From a virus, in the IMG/VR virus record IMGVR_UViG_3300042352_000285, positions 1 through 28,027 of that record: a stretch of 28,027 nucleotides of DNA; one strand, 5' to 3'. Positions 14,797 to 21,057 of the stretch are shown piece after piece (position 1 is the first letter of the stretch; the number at the start of each line of letters is the position of its first letter). Under the pieces are notes generated by a model. The model had not been told where the DNA came from. It ran no database searches and saw only the letters and a list, made by a program, of their open reading frames with translations. Made by a program: the position numbers and the translations under genes.

Positions 14797-14981
14797 AGAT
14801 AACTAAGTACAGGAATGGGAGAGAGAGCTACGACTTTAAGATAAGTAAACAAGATATGGAGGGATTTATATCAGGTTTAGTTAGTAGTGTAGTTAGAGGT
14901 GGAGTTAAACCCACATATTACTGGGTAAATTCTAAAGGTAATGAGTTGATTAAACTAATAGTGGAGGATGAGAATGGGTAA
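14793..14981 (+). CDS. Hypothetical protein, 62 aa
   Basis: The GTG start overlaps the previous TGA (GTGTGA), with GAGAGAGAGGGAGCGAG upstream. The product starts VKITKYRNGRESYDFKISK and reads as a small alpha/beta fold (KQDMEGFISGLVSSVVRG, then TYYWVNSKGNELIKLIVE). No family is recognised. Confidence 0.7.
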   Translation: MKITKYRNGRESYDFKISKQDMEGFISGLVSSVVRGGVKPTYYWVNSKGNELIKLIVEDENG

Positions 14982-15240
14982 TATCGTAGAGTTATTTACT
15001 GAGCGTGAGAGAAGGATTACCTTCTATGAGGTGTCCGACAGTCAGGATATAGCCATATGGGGCGGAGAGAACCCTTCAGAGGCCTTAAAGTGGTATCGCA
15101 ATAGCCCTAACGGGAGTAAGATAAGGGTATCTGAGTGGCTTACAACTGAAGAAGATGCAACGATTATAGTGGAGGGAGTAGAGATAACCCCGCTAGTCCT
15201 TGTTACAATAGCTGACTGTATGGAGAGATGGAGTAAATGA
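14974..15240 (+). CDS. Hypothetical protein, 88 aa
   Basis: Two starts are possible, ATG 14968 and ATG 14974. The second is chosen because GGAGG (14963-14967) lies six bases before it and would touch the first. The product begins MGNIVELFTERERRITFYEV and includes WGGENPSEALKWYRNSPNGS and an acidic strand-rich end. It looks like a compact alpha/beta protein. No function is recognised. Confidence 0.7.
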   Translation: MGNIVELFTERERRITFYEVSDSQDIAIWGGENPSEALKWYRNSPNGSKIRVSEWLTTEEDATIIVEGVEITPLVLVTIADCMERWSK

Positions 15241-15452
15241 AGAATACGCATAGGTTAAAATCAGCAAGTAATAGGGCTGTCTATCAGCGCAATTATCGCA
15301 GAGCAAGGGATCGGGCTTTGGCTAGGTTAGCTAACGCTTTCCCTGATATCTATCGTGCCTACTTGGAAGAGGAGAAAATATCTGATGAACAAATGGGCAA
15401 GAAATGGCTTGATCTTGACGGTAACACTAAGCCTATTGACAGTAGGGCATAA
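15237..15452 (+). CDS. Basic hypothetical protein, 71 aa
   Basis: Coupled by ATGA. The first half is Arg-rich (NRAVYQRNYRRARDRALARL) and the second acidic (YRAYLEEEKISDEQMGKKWL). The basic helix suggests nucleic-acid binding. Its last 68 bases overlap the transglycosylase gene in another frame, an unusually long overlap for this window. Confidence 0.7.
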   Translation: MKNTHRLKSASNRAVYQRNYRRARDRALARLANAFPDIYRAYLEEEKISDEQMGKKWLDLDGNTKPIDSRA

Positions 15453-15807
15453 CAGTTTATTTCAACCACCGATAGGGAGGATCCCTGACGGGGTAATAGA
15501 GAATAGGAAGGCAACGCAAGATGAAAAGAAACATAACAGGAAGCTTGCAAAAGAGTACGCTTCGGCTGGTTTTGGGTGGCAAGGAAGAGAGTGGAAATGC
15601 CTTGAGTCCCTTTGGACCCGTGAGAGCAGGTTTGACCACCTCGCAAAGAACCAACAAGGATCTAGCGCTTTTGGTATTGCTCAGCTCCTTAGAGAGAAAG
15701 ATAGAAGACCTGAATACCAAATCCTTAGAGGTCTTAAATACATTTCTAAGCGATACCAATCACCCTGTAAGGCATATAAGTTTTTCCTCAACCGCAACTA
15801 TTACTAA
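15385..15807 (+). CDS. Membrane-anchored lysozyme/transglycosylase-like protein
   Basis: The 140-residue product has a basic N-terminus and a hydrophobic stretch (NGLILTVTLSLLTVG, residues 7-21), which is either a signal peptide or an anchor. The catalytic half has KCLESLWTRESRFD with a likely catalytic Glu at residue 80. It then has SAFGIAQLL and a C-terminal GLKYISKRYQSPCKAYKFFL, the layout of soluble-lytic-transglycosylase/resuscitation-factor-like domains. It would cut peptidoglycan glycan strands outside the membrane. The ATG 15385 is chosen because GAGGAG lies ten bases upstream. Its place at the end of the early array, not in the lysis cassette, is unusual. Confidence 0.75.
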   Translation: MNKWARNGLILTVTLSLLTVGHNSLFQPPIGRIPDGVIENRKATQDEKKHNRKLAKEYASAGFGWQGREWKCLESLWTRESRFDHLAKNQQGSSAFGIAQLLREKDRRPEYQILRGLKYISKRYQSPCKAYKFFLNRNYY

Positions 15808-15832
15808 GTAGTATGGTAGAGTAAGAGAGTTA

Positions 15833-15858
15833 GACTGGTTTTGCTCTTTCTTCCAGTC
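15833..15858 (+). repeat. Inverted repeat GACTGG/CCAGTC
   Basis: GACTGG (15833-15838) and CCAGTC (15853-15858) flank a pyrimidine-rich 14-base loop. It precedes the main terminator and may assist termination or RNA stability. Confidence 0.4.
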
Positions 15859-15869
15859 AGCATAAGAGA

Positions 15870-15906
15870 GCCTCACTACCCTTCCAGTGGGGCTTTCTAC
15901 TTTTTT
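15870..15906. terminator. Terminator between convergent operons
   Basis: GCCTCACT (15870-15877) pairs with AGTGGGGC (15886-15893), eight pairs including one G-T, followed by TTT and, after CTAC, TTTTTT (15901-15906). It ends the rightward array. The stem lies just beyond the stop of the leftward methyltransferase gene (15897), so it may also serve that operon, but its leftward T-tract is poor. Confidence 0.7.
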
Positions 15907-16472
15907 CTAATCCAATACTGATTGTTAATAATTAAAGTTTCTATACTGTCCTTATGGTAATCAACAAAGATAAGAATTCCAGGGCGAGGTGTCTTAGTTG
16001 GTGGGAGATTTCTTCCCCAAGTGTAATCATCAAAGGCCATAACACCACCGGACTTTAGTAAAGGCCAAGACAACATAGCATCCATCAATACATTAGCTGT
16101 GGTGTGGTCAGCATCAATATAAATAAAATCAAATGACTCTTTAAAATTATCTATCTGTCTAATTAAGTATGAGGTGGTATCACTAACAACAGATATGGCA
16201 GGTAGATCCTTTACCTTCTCTTTGTATACCTGATAGACATCGCTGAAGTCCATCTCGGCGTGGCTTTGCTCATCACTTCCCTGCCAAGTATCAACATCAA
16301 TTAACTTAGAGGTTGGGTCGGTGAGTATGTTGTTGCACATCCATACAGTTGCATCCCCTGTGAATACACCAAGCTGTAAGAAGCGAAGGTTAGGTTTACC
16401 TTTATACTCTGCAAGATATGTACTAAAGTTATCTTCAGCAGTGGACTTAAACCAATTAGGATACTCAGTCAT
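15897..16472 (-). CDS. Class I SAM-dependent methyltransferase (Methyltransf_24-like)
   Basis: The 191-residue product shows a class I fold signature. The SAM-binding loop is LQLGVFTGDATVWMC (residues about 32-46), the acidic strand end is KLIDVDTWQG (about 56-65), the motif FDFIYIDADHT is at about 114-124, and the motif GGVMAFDDYTWGR is at about 140-152. Family members methylate small molecules or sugars, and the substrate here is unknown. The start overlaps the stop of the FmdB-like gene (TAATG). It is the last gene of the replication operon. From memory, homologues are frequent in cyanophages and other environmental phages. Confidence 0.85.
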   Translation of the reverse strand: MTEYPNWFKSTAEDNFSTYLAEYKGKPNLRFLQLGVFTGDATVWMCNNILTDPTSKLIDVDTWQGSDEQSHAEMDFSDVYQVYKEKVKDLPAISVVSDTTSYLIRQIDNFKESFDFIYIDADHTTANVLMDAMLSWPLLKSGGVMAFDDYTWGRNLPPTKTPRPGILIFVDYHKDSIETLIINNQYWIRKK

Positions 16473-16645
16473 TACTTGTCCGTACTATAGAAGCCGCTAC
16501 CCTTAAAGGTAATAGTAGGTGGAGAATAGATACGCCTCAGCGTAGCACCACAGGTTGAACACCTATAGTTTTCTTCAGGTGCATTAACAGATCTTTCAAT
16601 ACTGATAGTCTCATCACCACCAGGACATTCATACTCGTAGATCAA
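16472..16645 (-). CDS. FmdB-like zinc-ribbon protein, 57 aa
   Basis: This gene is easily missed because it starts with TTG at 16645-16643, overlapping the TGA of the upstream gene (TTGA). The product begins MIYEYECPGG, contains the knuckle CSTCG, and ends TITFKGSGFYSTDK, the C-terminal signature of FmdB-type ribbon proteins. A canonical member has two Cys pairs. Here the first pair has only one Cys (CPGG), so zinc binding may be altered. FmdB-like proteins are putative regulators, and phage versions have no established role. Confidence 0.75.
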   Translation of the reverse strand: MIYEYECPGGDETISIERSVNAPEENYRCSTCGATLRRIYSPPTITFKGSGFYSTDK

Positions 16646-17034
16646 AATAGTATCCCATCTTCTAACTTTAAGAACCCTACTAGTTTAGTACGACTAGTTT
16701 TGTTAGCAAACTCAGTAGTGATAGGTAGCCACTTATCCTCCCACTTAGGCTGAGGTATAGTAGATAAATCAAAACCCCAGATACCCTCAGGTGTGGCGTT
16801 GATATACCAAGGTGTAAGGGATCTGATACCTGCCGCCATAATTAAACCTTGGTACTTACTCTCTTCAATAAGTAGGTCAGGGTAGTGTGTCTTACGGGAC
16901 TTGAGTTCTATAAACATCTTATGTTCTAGTGATATACAATCCCAGTTGTCAAACTCTTCAGACTTCTCTAGATCTGAATAGTAAAACTCTTTAAGATAAT
17001 CAAGTAGCTCTGGTTCTTTTAACTCTATGCCCAA
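16642..17034 (-). CDS. PD-(D/E)XK-like nuclease-fold protein, 130 aa
   Basis: The core reads FDNWDCISLEHKMFIELKSR, a strand with D, then E-x-K (IELKS), followed by HYPDLLIEESKYQGLIMAA. This is the order of a small PD-(D/E)XK fold. Then come YINATPEGIWGFDL and KWLPITTEFAN, which from memory recur in phage proteins of unknown role. The start is a TTG at 17034 with AGGTGG upstream, overlapping the sigma gene by ten bases. Nuclease activity is inferred, and restriction-fold proteins without activity are also common. Confidence 0.6.
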   Translation of the reverse strand: MGIELKEPELLDYLKEFYYSDLEKSEEFDNWDCISLEHKMFIELKSRKTHYPDLLIEESKYQGLIMAAGIRSLTPWYINATPEGIWGFDLSTIPQPKWEDKWLPITTEFANKTSRTKLVGFLKLEDGILF

Positions 17035-17660
17035 GGTGTTTGTCCACCTAACTTATCCTGTAATCTACGCAGAGCAGAGGTGCATCTGCGATCAGCAGTT
17101 GAGGTAGCACACTCTAAGTACTGGCCTATCTGCTGTAAGGTATAGTTATCGTGGTATCTCATCTGTAATATAGTCTTATCTTCTTGCTGTAATTTTAAAT
17201 AACACTTCTTAATATCAATTAGGATAGCTAATAGATTGCCACCTTCGGCAGGTGTTGATTGTTTACGAGGTGTGCCATCGTTGATCATCTCTTGTGCTTG
17301 CTCAAGGACTGTGCCATTAACAATGGAAGCAATAACAAATGGAATTAGTTGGGCAATAATTGTTGTATCGTAGAAGGCTTCATCTCCTACTTTGTATCCA
17401 GCCTTACGAGCCTTCTCTTTACGGGCATATCTTTCTGCAACTCTACGCATCTGATAGGCAATACGTCTTTCATTCTGCTCACGCTTATCGTGGTTAGGTT
17501 CATTAAGTAGATCAGTAAACTGTTGACCACGACCAATAGCCCACAGATAGCACTCTTGTCTTACATCATCAGTATCAACCCAACCTTTAAACTTACGAAC
17601 AATAACGTAAGTAACTGAAGGTACTAACTCGTATAGAGTTGGGTGTAATTCGTGGGTCAT
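17025..17660 (-). CDS. Sigma-70-family RNA polymerase sigma factor
   Basis: The 211-residue product has a region-2-like N-terminal half (WVDTDDVRQECYLWAIGRG, residues about 27-45) and a clear region-4 helix-turn-helix near the C-terminus (DKTILQMRYHDNYTLQQIGQ followed by STADRRCTSALRRLQ, residues about 161-201). It should redirect host RNA polymerase to phage promoters, probably late ones. The linker at about 115-140 is longer than in minimal ECF factors. A good AAGGA site precedes the ATG, which overlaps the HNH stop (ATGA). The promoter sequence it reads is unknown. Confidence 0.75.
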   Translation of the reverse strand: MTHELHPTLYELVPSVTYVIVRKFKGWVDTDDVRQECYLWAIGRGQQFTDLLNEPNHDKREQNERRIAYQMRRVAERYARKEKARKAGYKVGDEAFYDTTIIAQLIPFVIASIVNGTVLEQAQEMINDGTPRKQSTPAEGGNLLAILIDIKKCYLKLQQEDKTILQMRYHDNYTLQQIGQYLECATSTADRRCTSALRRLQDKLGGQTPWA

Positions 17661-17944
17661 TTATTCCTTGATAAATATTCAATAGCCCTTGCCAGTAAGT
17701 TAATGTTGTCATTAAATAAACCAATAGCCCTATTGTGATTAGAGCAAAGTAAACCTCTAACTTTACCTGTATCGTGATCGTGGTCTATGTCTAATGCTCT
17801 TTTATCGCTAGGTTTTTTATTACAAATATAACAAACACCATTTTGATCTATTAACATTTGTTCGTATTGTTCAGTACTTATCCCATAGGAACGTATCCTT
17901 GATACTCTTTGTTCCTTATAAGTTTTATTTTTTGTACGAGGCAT
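17657..17944 (-). CDS. Recombination endonuclease VII-like HNH nuclease
   Basis: The 95-residue product carries CYICNKKP, then LDIDHDHDTGKVRGLLCSNH and NRAIGLFNDNI, the signature of phage endonuclease VII-like enzymes that resolve branched DNA. The second metal knuckle reads C-S-N-H instead of the more usual C-x2-C, so one ligand may be His. The catalytic DHDH is intact. It may resolve replication branches before packaging or be a homing-type nuclease. The full-length T4 enzyme is longer, so this is a core-domain version. There is no strong ribosome site before the ATG at 17944. Confidence 0.8.
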   Translation of the reverse strand: MPRTKNKTYKEQRVSRIRSYGISTEQYEQMLIDQNGVCYICNKKPSDKRALDIDHDHDTGKVRGLLCSNHNRAIGLFNDNINLLARAIEYLSRNK

Positions 17945-17949
17945 AAGGA

Positions 17950-18372
17950 TTATTCACAATCCAGAGTTGGCGTTTCAGGCCAGTTGTTATCCAGTACCAT
18001 CAGCGCAATAGCGCTGTAGTTCAGTAGATCTAAGAAAGAGTCTCTTAACGATTCGTTGTTTGGGTTCCTATCATTATCAACTAAGTTATTTATACGGGCG
18101 ATCTTGTCCCACATACGTACTCTTAACCCATTGATTGGACCACCAGGTGAGCCAGCTATATTCTTTGGACCGTAATCGTGGTGCTTAGATAGAAGTAAAT
18201 TACCTGCTGCATCTAGTACTTCCCACATATCAGCAGCAAACTTATTGTCTACGACCTTATCGGCTTTGGCCTTACTTGTAGAGTCCCAGTTTCGTAGTCT
18301 ATCAAAACCACTTCCAGTCCCAATTCCGTTAACCAAACGGCGAGTTCCGTCAGCTCTGAGTTCTTCATACAT
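17950..18372 (-). CDS. Nmad1/DUF1599-like nucleotide-modification-associated protein
   Basis: The core LLLSKHHDYGPKNIAG followed by NGLRVRMWDKIARINNLVDN and RDSFLDLLNYSAIAL matches my memory of the DUF1599/Nmad1 family. Its members are all-helical proteins with conserved His, Asp, Lys and Asp residues. They are associated with modified nucleotides or MazG-like pyrophosphatase fold. The ATG at 18372 is chosen over a TTG at 18384 because GGAG lies six bases upstream. It could sanitise or modify dNTPs during replication. The biochemical role is not established. Confidence 0.8.
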   Translation of the reverse strand: MYEELRADGTRRLVNGIGTGSGFDRLRNWDSTSKAKADKVVDNKFAADMWEVLDAAGNLLLSKHHDYGPKNIAGSPGGPINGLRVRMWDKIARINNLVDNDRNPNNESLRDSFLDLLNYSAIALMVLDNNWPETPTLDCE

Positions 18373-19012
18373 TTGGCACTCCAATTACTCGTCTAGTTTC
18401 TTCAATTCCTTTGGCTAAGTATAAATCATTAAGATCTAATCCAGCAGGTAGCGACACGATGGTTGAGTTCATCACCTCTTGAGCTACTCTCCTTGAGAAC
18501 TCTGCCCCAGGATTAGAACCATCCTCTTTAATATCATTATCACCAATAATATAAATCTTTCCATAGCCGGTAAACATCTTAGTAAAGTGTGGCTTCCAAG
18601 CAGCAACACCAGGAACTCCAACTGCTGGCATACCTAGTACTGCAGAACAAATGATTGTATCTAACTCACCTTCACAAACTGCTATGTATTCACTAGATAC
18701 AATGATGTCACTAACATTATAGAGATGACCCTTCTGACCGAGAGGTGCTCCATACTTAGGCTTGCCATCATCTAATCTTCTAAACTTAAATCCAACGCAG
18801 TGTCCAAGCGCTGTTATATAAGGTATGGATAGCCAGCCCTGATAGTTCTCGTGGGTTGAAGCAGGTTCTTTTATGTAACCTAACTTGTACTGGTCAGCTA
18901 TCTCCTTAGAGATCCCACGACCTGCGAGAAACCCTACCGCTTCTTCGCTTAGATCTTTGTTGTACTGAACCGCCACTTCCAGCGATGATTTCAATTGCAC
19001 GGGCGAGAGCAT
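18365..19012 (-). CDS. DNA primase, TOPRIM catalytic part (split primase)
   Basis: This is the catalytic half of a DnaG-type primase. The order is a helical start (YNKDLSEEAVGFLAGRGISK), the middle WLSIPYITALGHCVGFKFRR, the TOPRIM motif VCEGELDTII (residues about 112-121) and the metal-binding IIGDNDIKEDGSNPG (about 154-168). It lacks a zinc finger, which is in the next upstream gene in a different frame. The two overlap by 107 bases, and the ATG at 19012 has its own GGAG seven bases upstream. Separate translation is therefore likely, although a +1 frameshift could fuse them. Confidence 0.85.
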   Translation of the reverse strand: MLSPVQLKSSLEVAVQYNKDLSEEAVGFLAGRGISKEIADQYKLGYIKEPASTHENYQGWLSIPYITALGHCVGFKFRRLDDGKPKYGAPLGQKGHLYNVSDIIVSSEYIAVCEGELDTIICSAVLGMPAVGVPGVAAWKPHFTKMFTGYGKIYIIGDNDIKEDGSNPGAEFSRRVAQEVMNSTIVSLPAGLDLNDLYLAKGIEETRRVIGVPNV

Positions 19013-19283
19013 CTTTAAACTCCATATTCTCTTTGATACTAATAATGTTTACTGCATTGCCACCCTTACCGCAGGTATGACAAAAGTATAGATTCTCTTG
19101 CGTATTAATTACTGCACTTCTTCTGCTGTCGCTATGCAATACACACCTTACAGAGCAAGCCCTACCTTCTCTTACCTCACCGCCATAGTGAGCAACTATT
19201 ACTCCAATGGGTATTGAGTTCGCATCGGTTCTGCCATTGCCATTGCTAGACTTCCTACTCCTGGACCAGTCTGATGCTGGCAT
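18906..19283 (-). CDS. DNA primase, zinc-finger part (split primase)
   Basis: The product has the CHC2-type zinc motif, seen as CVLHSDSRRS, then LYFCHTCGKGGNAVNII, and ends with EFKDALARAIEIIAG. The zinc-finger domain reads the template strand for the TOPRIM half encoded downstream. The ATG at 19283 is preferred to a TTG at 19289 because AAGGAGG lies seven bases before it. The last 35 codons overlap the TOPRIM gene and encode an Arg/Ser-rich tail. Its start overlaps the 60-residue gene by 85 bases. Confidence 0.8.
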   Translation of the reverse strand: MPASDWSRSRKSSNGNGRTDANSIPIGVIVAHYGGEVREGRACSVRCVLHSDSRRSAVINTQENLYFCHTCGKGGNAVNIISIKENMEFKDALARAIEIIAGSGGSVQQRSKRRSGRVSRRSWDL

Positions 19284-19381
19284 CCGCAATCCTCCTTACA
19301 TTTTTTGTGCATAGTAATAGCACGCTTGAACTGACCAGTCTTATTCAGTTCACCGCCTGATCTACATACTTCACAGATCAT
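19199..19381 (-). CDS. Small Cys-rich zinc protein, 60 aa
   Basis: The start at ATG 19381 has AGGAGGAAGA upstream. The product begins MICEVCRSGGELNKTGQFKR and contains HKKCKEDCGCQH, together giving about five Cys and two His for metal binding. From memory, similar CxxC...KxC.DCxCQH proteins sit near primase genes in other phages. Its C-terminal third overlaps the primase zinc-finger gene in another frame. It could be an accessory DNA-binding protein. The function is unproven. Confidence 0.75.
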   Translation of the reverse strand: MICEVCRSGGELNKTGQFKRAITMHKKCKEDCGCQHQTGPGVGSLAMAMAEPMRTQYPLE

Positions 19382-19467
19382 TCTTCCTCCTTTACCTCTT
19401 CCTCTACTACCTCTGGTACTGGTTGTAGTATTTCTGTCGTTGTTATTACGCCCTCTGGTGTTGGCAT
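19378..19467 (-). CDS. Tiny acidic peptide, 29 aa
   Basis: An ATG at 19467 overlaps the previous stop (TAATG), with GGAG six bases upstream. It encodes MPTPEGVITTTEILQPVP and then a highly acidic end (EVVEEEVKEEE), stopping inside the next start (ATGA). The coupling at both ends supports translation. Alternatively it may serve only to couple the flanking genes. No function is recognised. Confidence 0.55.
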   Translation of the reverse strand: MPTPEGVITTTEILQPVPEVVEEEVKEEE

Positions 19468-19628
19468 TAGATCTCCTTTGCGAAGTTAAAGTTATTACCA
19501 AGGAAAGTAAATGTAAATCCATCAGTAATTCCGTACTTCACTGACTCTGTTTCATAGAAGGACAGTCCAAGGAAACCCTTGTACCACTTGTCTATGTATG
19601 TATCTCTGTCTTCATACTTGTATTTCAT
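19467..19628 (-). CDS. Aromatic-rich small protein, 53 aa
   Basis: The ATG at 19628 has AGGAG five bases upstream and overlaps the resolvase stop (ATGA). The product, MKYKYEDRDTYIDKWYKG followed by FYETESVKYGITDGFTFTFL, is rich in Tyr and Phe and looks beta-rich. No family is recognised. Earlier in-frame starts lack a good ribosome site. Confidence 0.7.
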   Translation of the reverse strand: MKYKYEDRDTYIDKWYKGFLGLSFYETESVKYGITDGFTFTFLGNNFNFAKEI

Positions 19629-19975
19629 TGCTTCTCCTTTAGCCATTGTGTTAGGTCTTGGATTACCCAAGTCTTGTCTATTCCTGCGTTTCTTCTTTTG
19701 TATAGTACATAAGATAAAGGCTGATCAACGCCACGATGCTTAGCGTAATTAGCAGCTTCTGTTTGCGCTTCATCCCAAAACTCCTTCAAGTTTAATTTCT
19801 TAGTATTCTTTAATTCAAAGACAAAGGTTTTACCAGCAACTATAACTACTAGATCTCCCTCATCCTCTGCTCCTGATAAGCGTAAGCGTTCAGCTACTGC
19901 GCCCATCTTTCTAAACCACTTCATTACATCTACTTCAAACTGAGAACCCTTTTGTTTATTGTACTTGGCTGACAT
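19625..19975 (-). CDS. Holliday-junction-resolvase-like PD-(D/E)XK nuclease
   Basis: The 116-residue product has the archaeal-type resolvase layout. It shows KYNKQKGSQFEVDVMKWFRK (early Glu), then LSGAEDEGDLVVIVAGKT (catalytic Asp in EGDL) and FVFELKNTKKLNLKEFW (E-x-K). It would cut four-way or other branched DNA during recombination-dependent replication. It overlaps the helicase gene by 20 bases and is followed by three tiny genes. A second junction nuclease (endonuclease VII-like) lies 2 kb downstream, so the phage may have two systems for branch resolution. Confidence 0.8.
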   Translation of the reverse strand: MSAKYNKQKGSQFEVDVMKWFRKMGAVAERLRLSGAEDEGDLVVIVAGKTFVFELKNTKKLNLKEFWDEAQTEAANYAKHRGVDQPLSYVLYKRRNAGIDKTWVIQDLTQWLKEKQ

Positions 19976-20798
19976 TTATTAGGGCATCCCTTCTATACAT
20001 CCGACCATACTCATCTGCATCACTGATCTGACACACAGAATAGTTTACGAATAAGGTAACAAAGTCTGAGCCATCTGCTGTGTGTGGTCCAAATCTATTC
20101 TTAACTGGTGCCACCTTTAAGGTGCCATCTAGTGGATCAAAACCAAGAGTAAGTATTAATGCAGGTAGTTGTGATACCTTGCCGTGAATAGCCCTACGAT
20201 GAGGTGGGAAGCTGGTCTTACCATACTCAGTCTGCTCTGAAACGTGGTGTAAAACCATCACACAAGCCTCAGTCTTACGAGCCATATCGTGGAAGTCCAC
20301 CATAATAGCTCGTAGTCCTGCCCACTCATTGTCAGTTTCAGCAGCCACATTCATTAAGTTATCAACAACAATCAACTCTGGTGGAATACCATAGAGTTCA
20401 ACATAAGCCTTGATCTCTAACTCAATATCATCTAGTGATGGTGATGAGTCAAAGACAAACTGTATGTTAGACATATCCTCTAGGTGCTTATCGTAGTAAT
20501 GACGGTTACTATTTAAGTTACCTTCCACCAGTAGCTGACTGTGTCCTGATAGGTGAGAGGCTGCTCTCATCATCACAGTTGCTATGTCGGTATCAGCCGA
20601 GAAAAATAAAGTTGGAACCTTTGCTTTAACTGCATAGATAAGAGCAAACATACTCTTACCAGCATTAGGTGCGGCGGCAACCATACATACCTGACCTCTA
20701 CGAAATTTGATCTGCTTTTTAGCAAGATCATTCCATACATCAGGTAATGGAGTTGCACTGGTATTACTACCACGCCACGCTCTATCTATATTAAGCAA
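19956..20798 (-). CDS. RecA/DnaB-like ATPase, probable replicative helicase
   Basis: The 280-residue product has Walker A AAPNAGKSM (residues about 42-50), a helix-strand block with TLFFSADTDI (about 63-72), Walker B ELIVVDN (about 141-147) and a sensor-like VMVLHHVSEQ (about 185). The C-terminal part has APVKNRFGPHT, resembling the arginine finger region of DnaB-family hexamers. It lacks the DnaB N-terminal domain, as is common in small phages. It should unwind DNA together with the split primase. The start is a TTG at 20798, with GAGAGGA upstream inside the WhiB gene's end. Confidence 0.8.
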   Translation of the reverse strand: MLNIDRAWRGSNTSATPLPDVWNDLAKKQIKFRRGQVCMVAAAPNAGKSMFALIYAVKAKVPTLFFSADTDIATVMMRAASHLSGHSQLLVEGNLNSNRHYYDKHLEDMSNIQFVFDSSPSLDDIELEIKAYVELYGIPPELIVVDNLMNVAAETDNEWAGLRAIMVDFHDMARKTEACVMVLHHVSEQTEYGKTSFPPHRRAIHGKVSQLPALILTLGFDPLDGTLKVAPVKNRFGPHTADGSDFVTLFVNYSVCQISDADEYGRMYRRDALINVSQVQ

Positions 20799-21054
20799 CG
20801 TGTTCCTCTCTGGAAAGACTTATCCCTTTTGCTACTCTAATTTTTTTTCTCTTTATTGCAGTCATACCGCCCCAAGTACCAAAGCGTTCTCTCTTAATGC
20901 CCCACTCAGCACACTCTGCTAAATGGGGACAGATCTTACAAACGTTAATTGCTTGTTGAGTATGGATCTTATCGTCATCATCTATTTCAGGATAGAAAAT
21001 TTCCATTCCCACTTCAGCGCAAGCTGGGTTCTCATACTTCCAGGGAACCCGCAC
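20791..21054 (-). CDS. WhiB-family transcriptional regulator
   Basis: This 87-residue protein has four Cys in WhiB spacing. These are Cys12 (NPACAE), then NVCKICPHLAEC (Cys39, Cys42, Cys48), which would bind a 4Fe-4S cluster. The GTWGGMT turn (residues about 59-65) follows, then a basic tail KRKKIRVAK for DNA contact. WhiB proteins occur essentially only in Actinobacteria and their phages and act with the primary sigma factor. It is the strongest host clue here. A phage WhiB may repress host WhiB targets or phage promoters. The start codon is GTG. Confidence 0.9.
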   Translation of the reverse strand: MRVPWKYENPACAEVGMEIFYPEIDDDDKIHTQQAINVCKICPHLAECAEWGIKRERFGTWGGMTAIKRKKIRVAKGISLSREEHVA

Positions 21055-21057
21055 CTG

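Noticed and set aside
15359-15759. Minus-strand frames opposite the transglycosylase-like gene
   Set aside because: They are antisense to a gene with a clear signal segment and SLT-like motifs, and they end at unrelated positions without ribosome sites.
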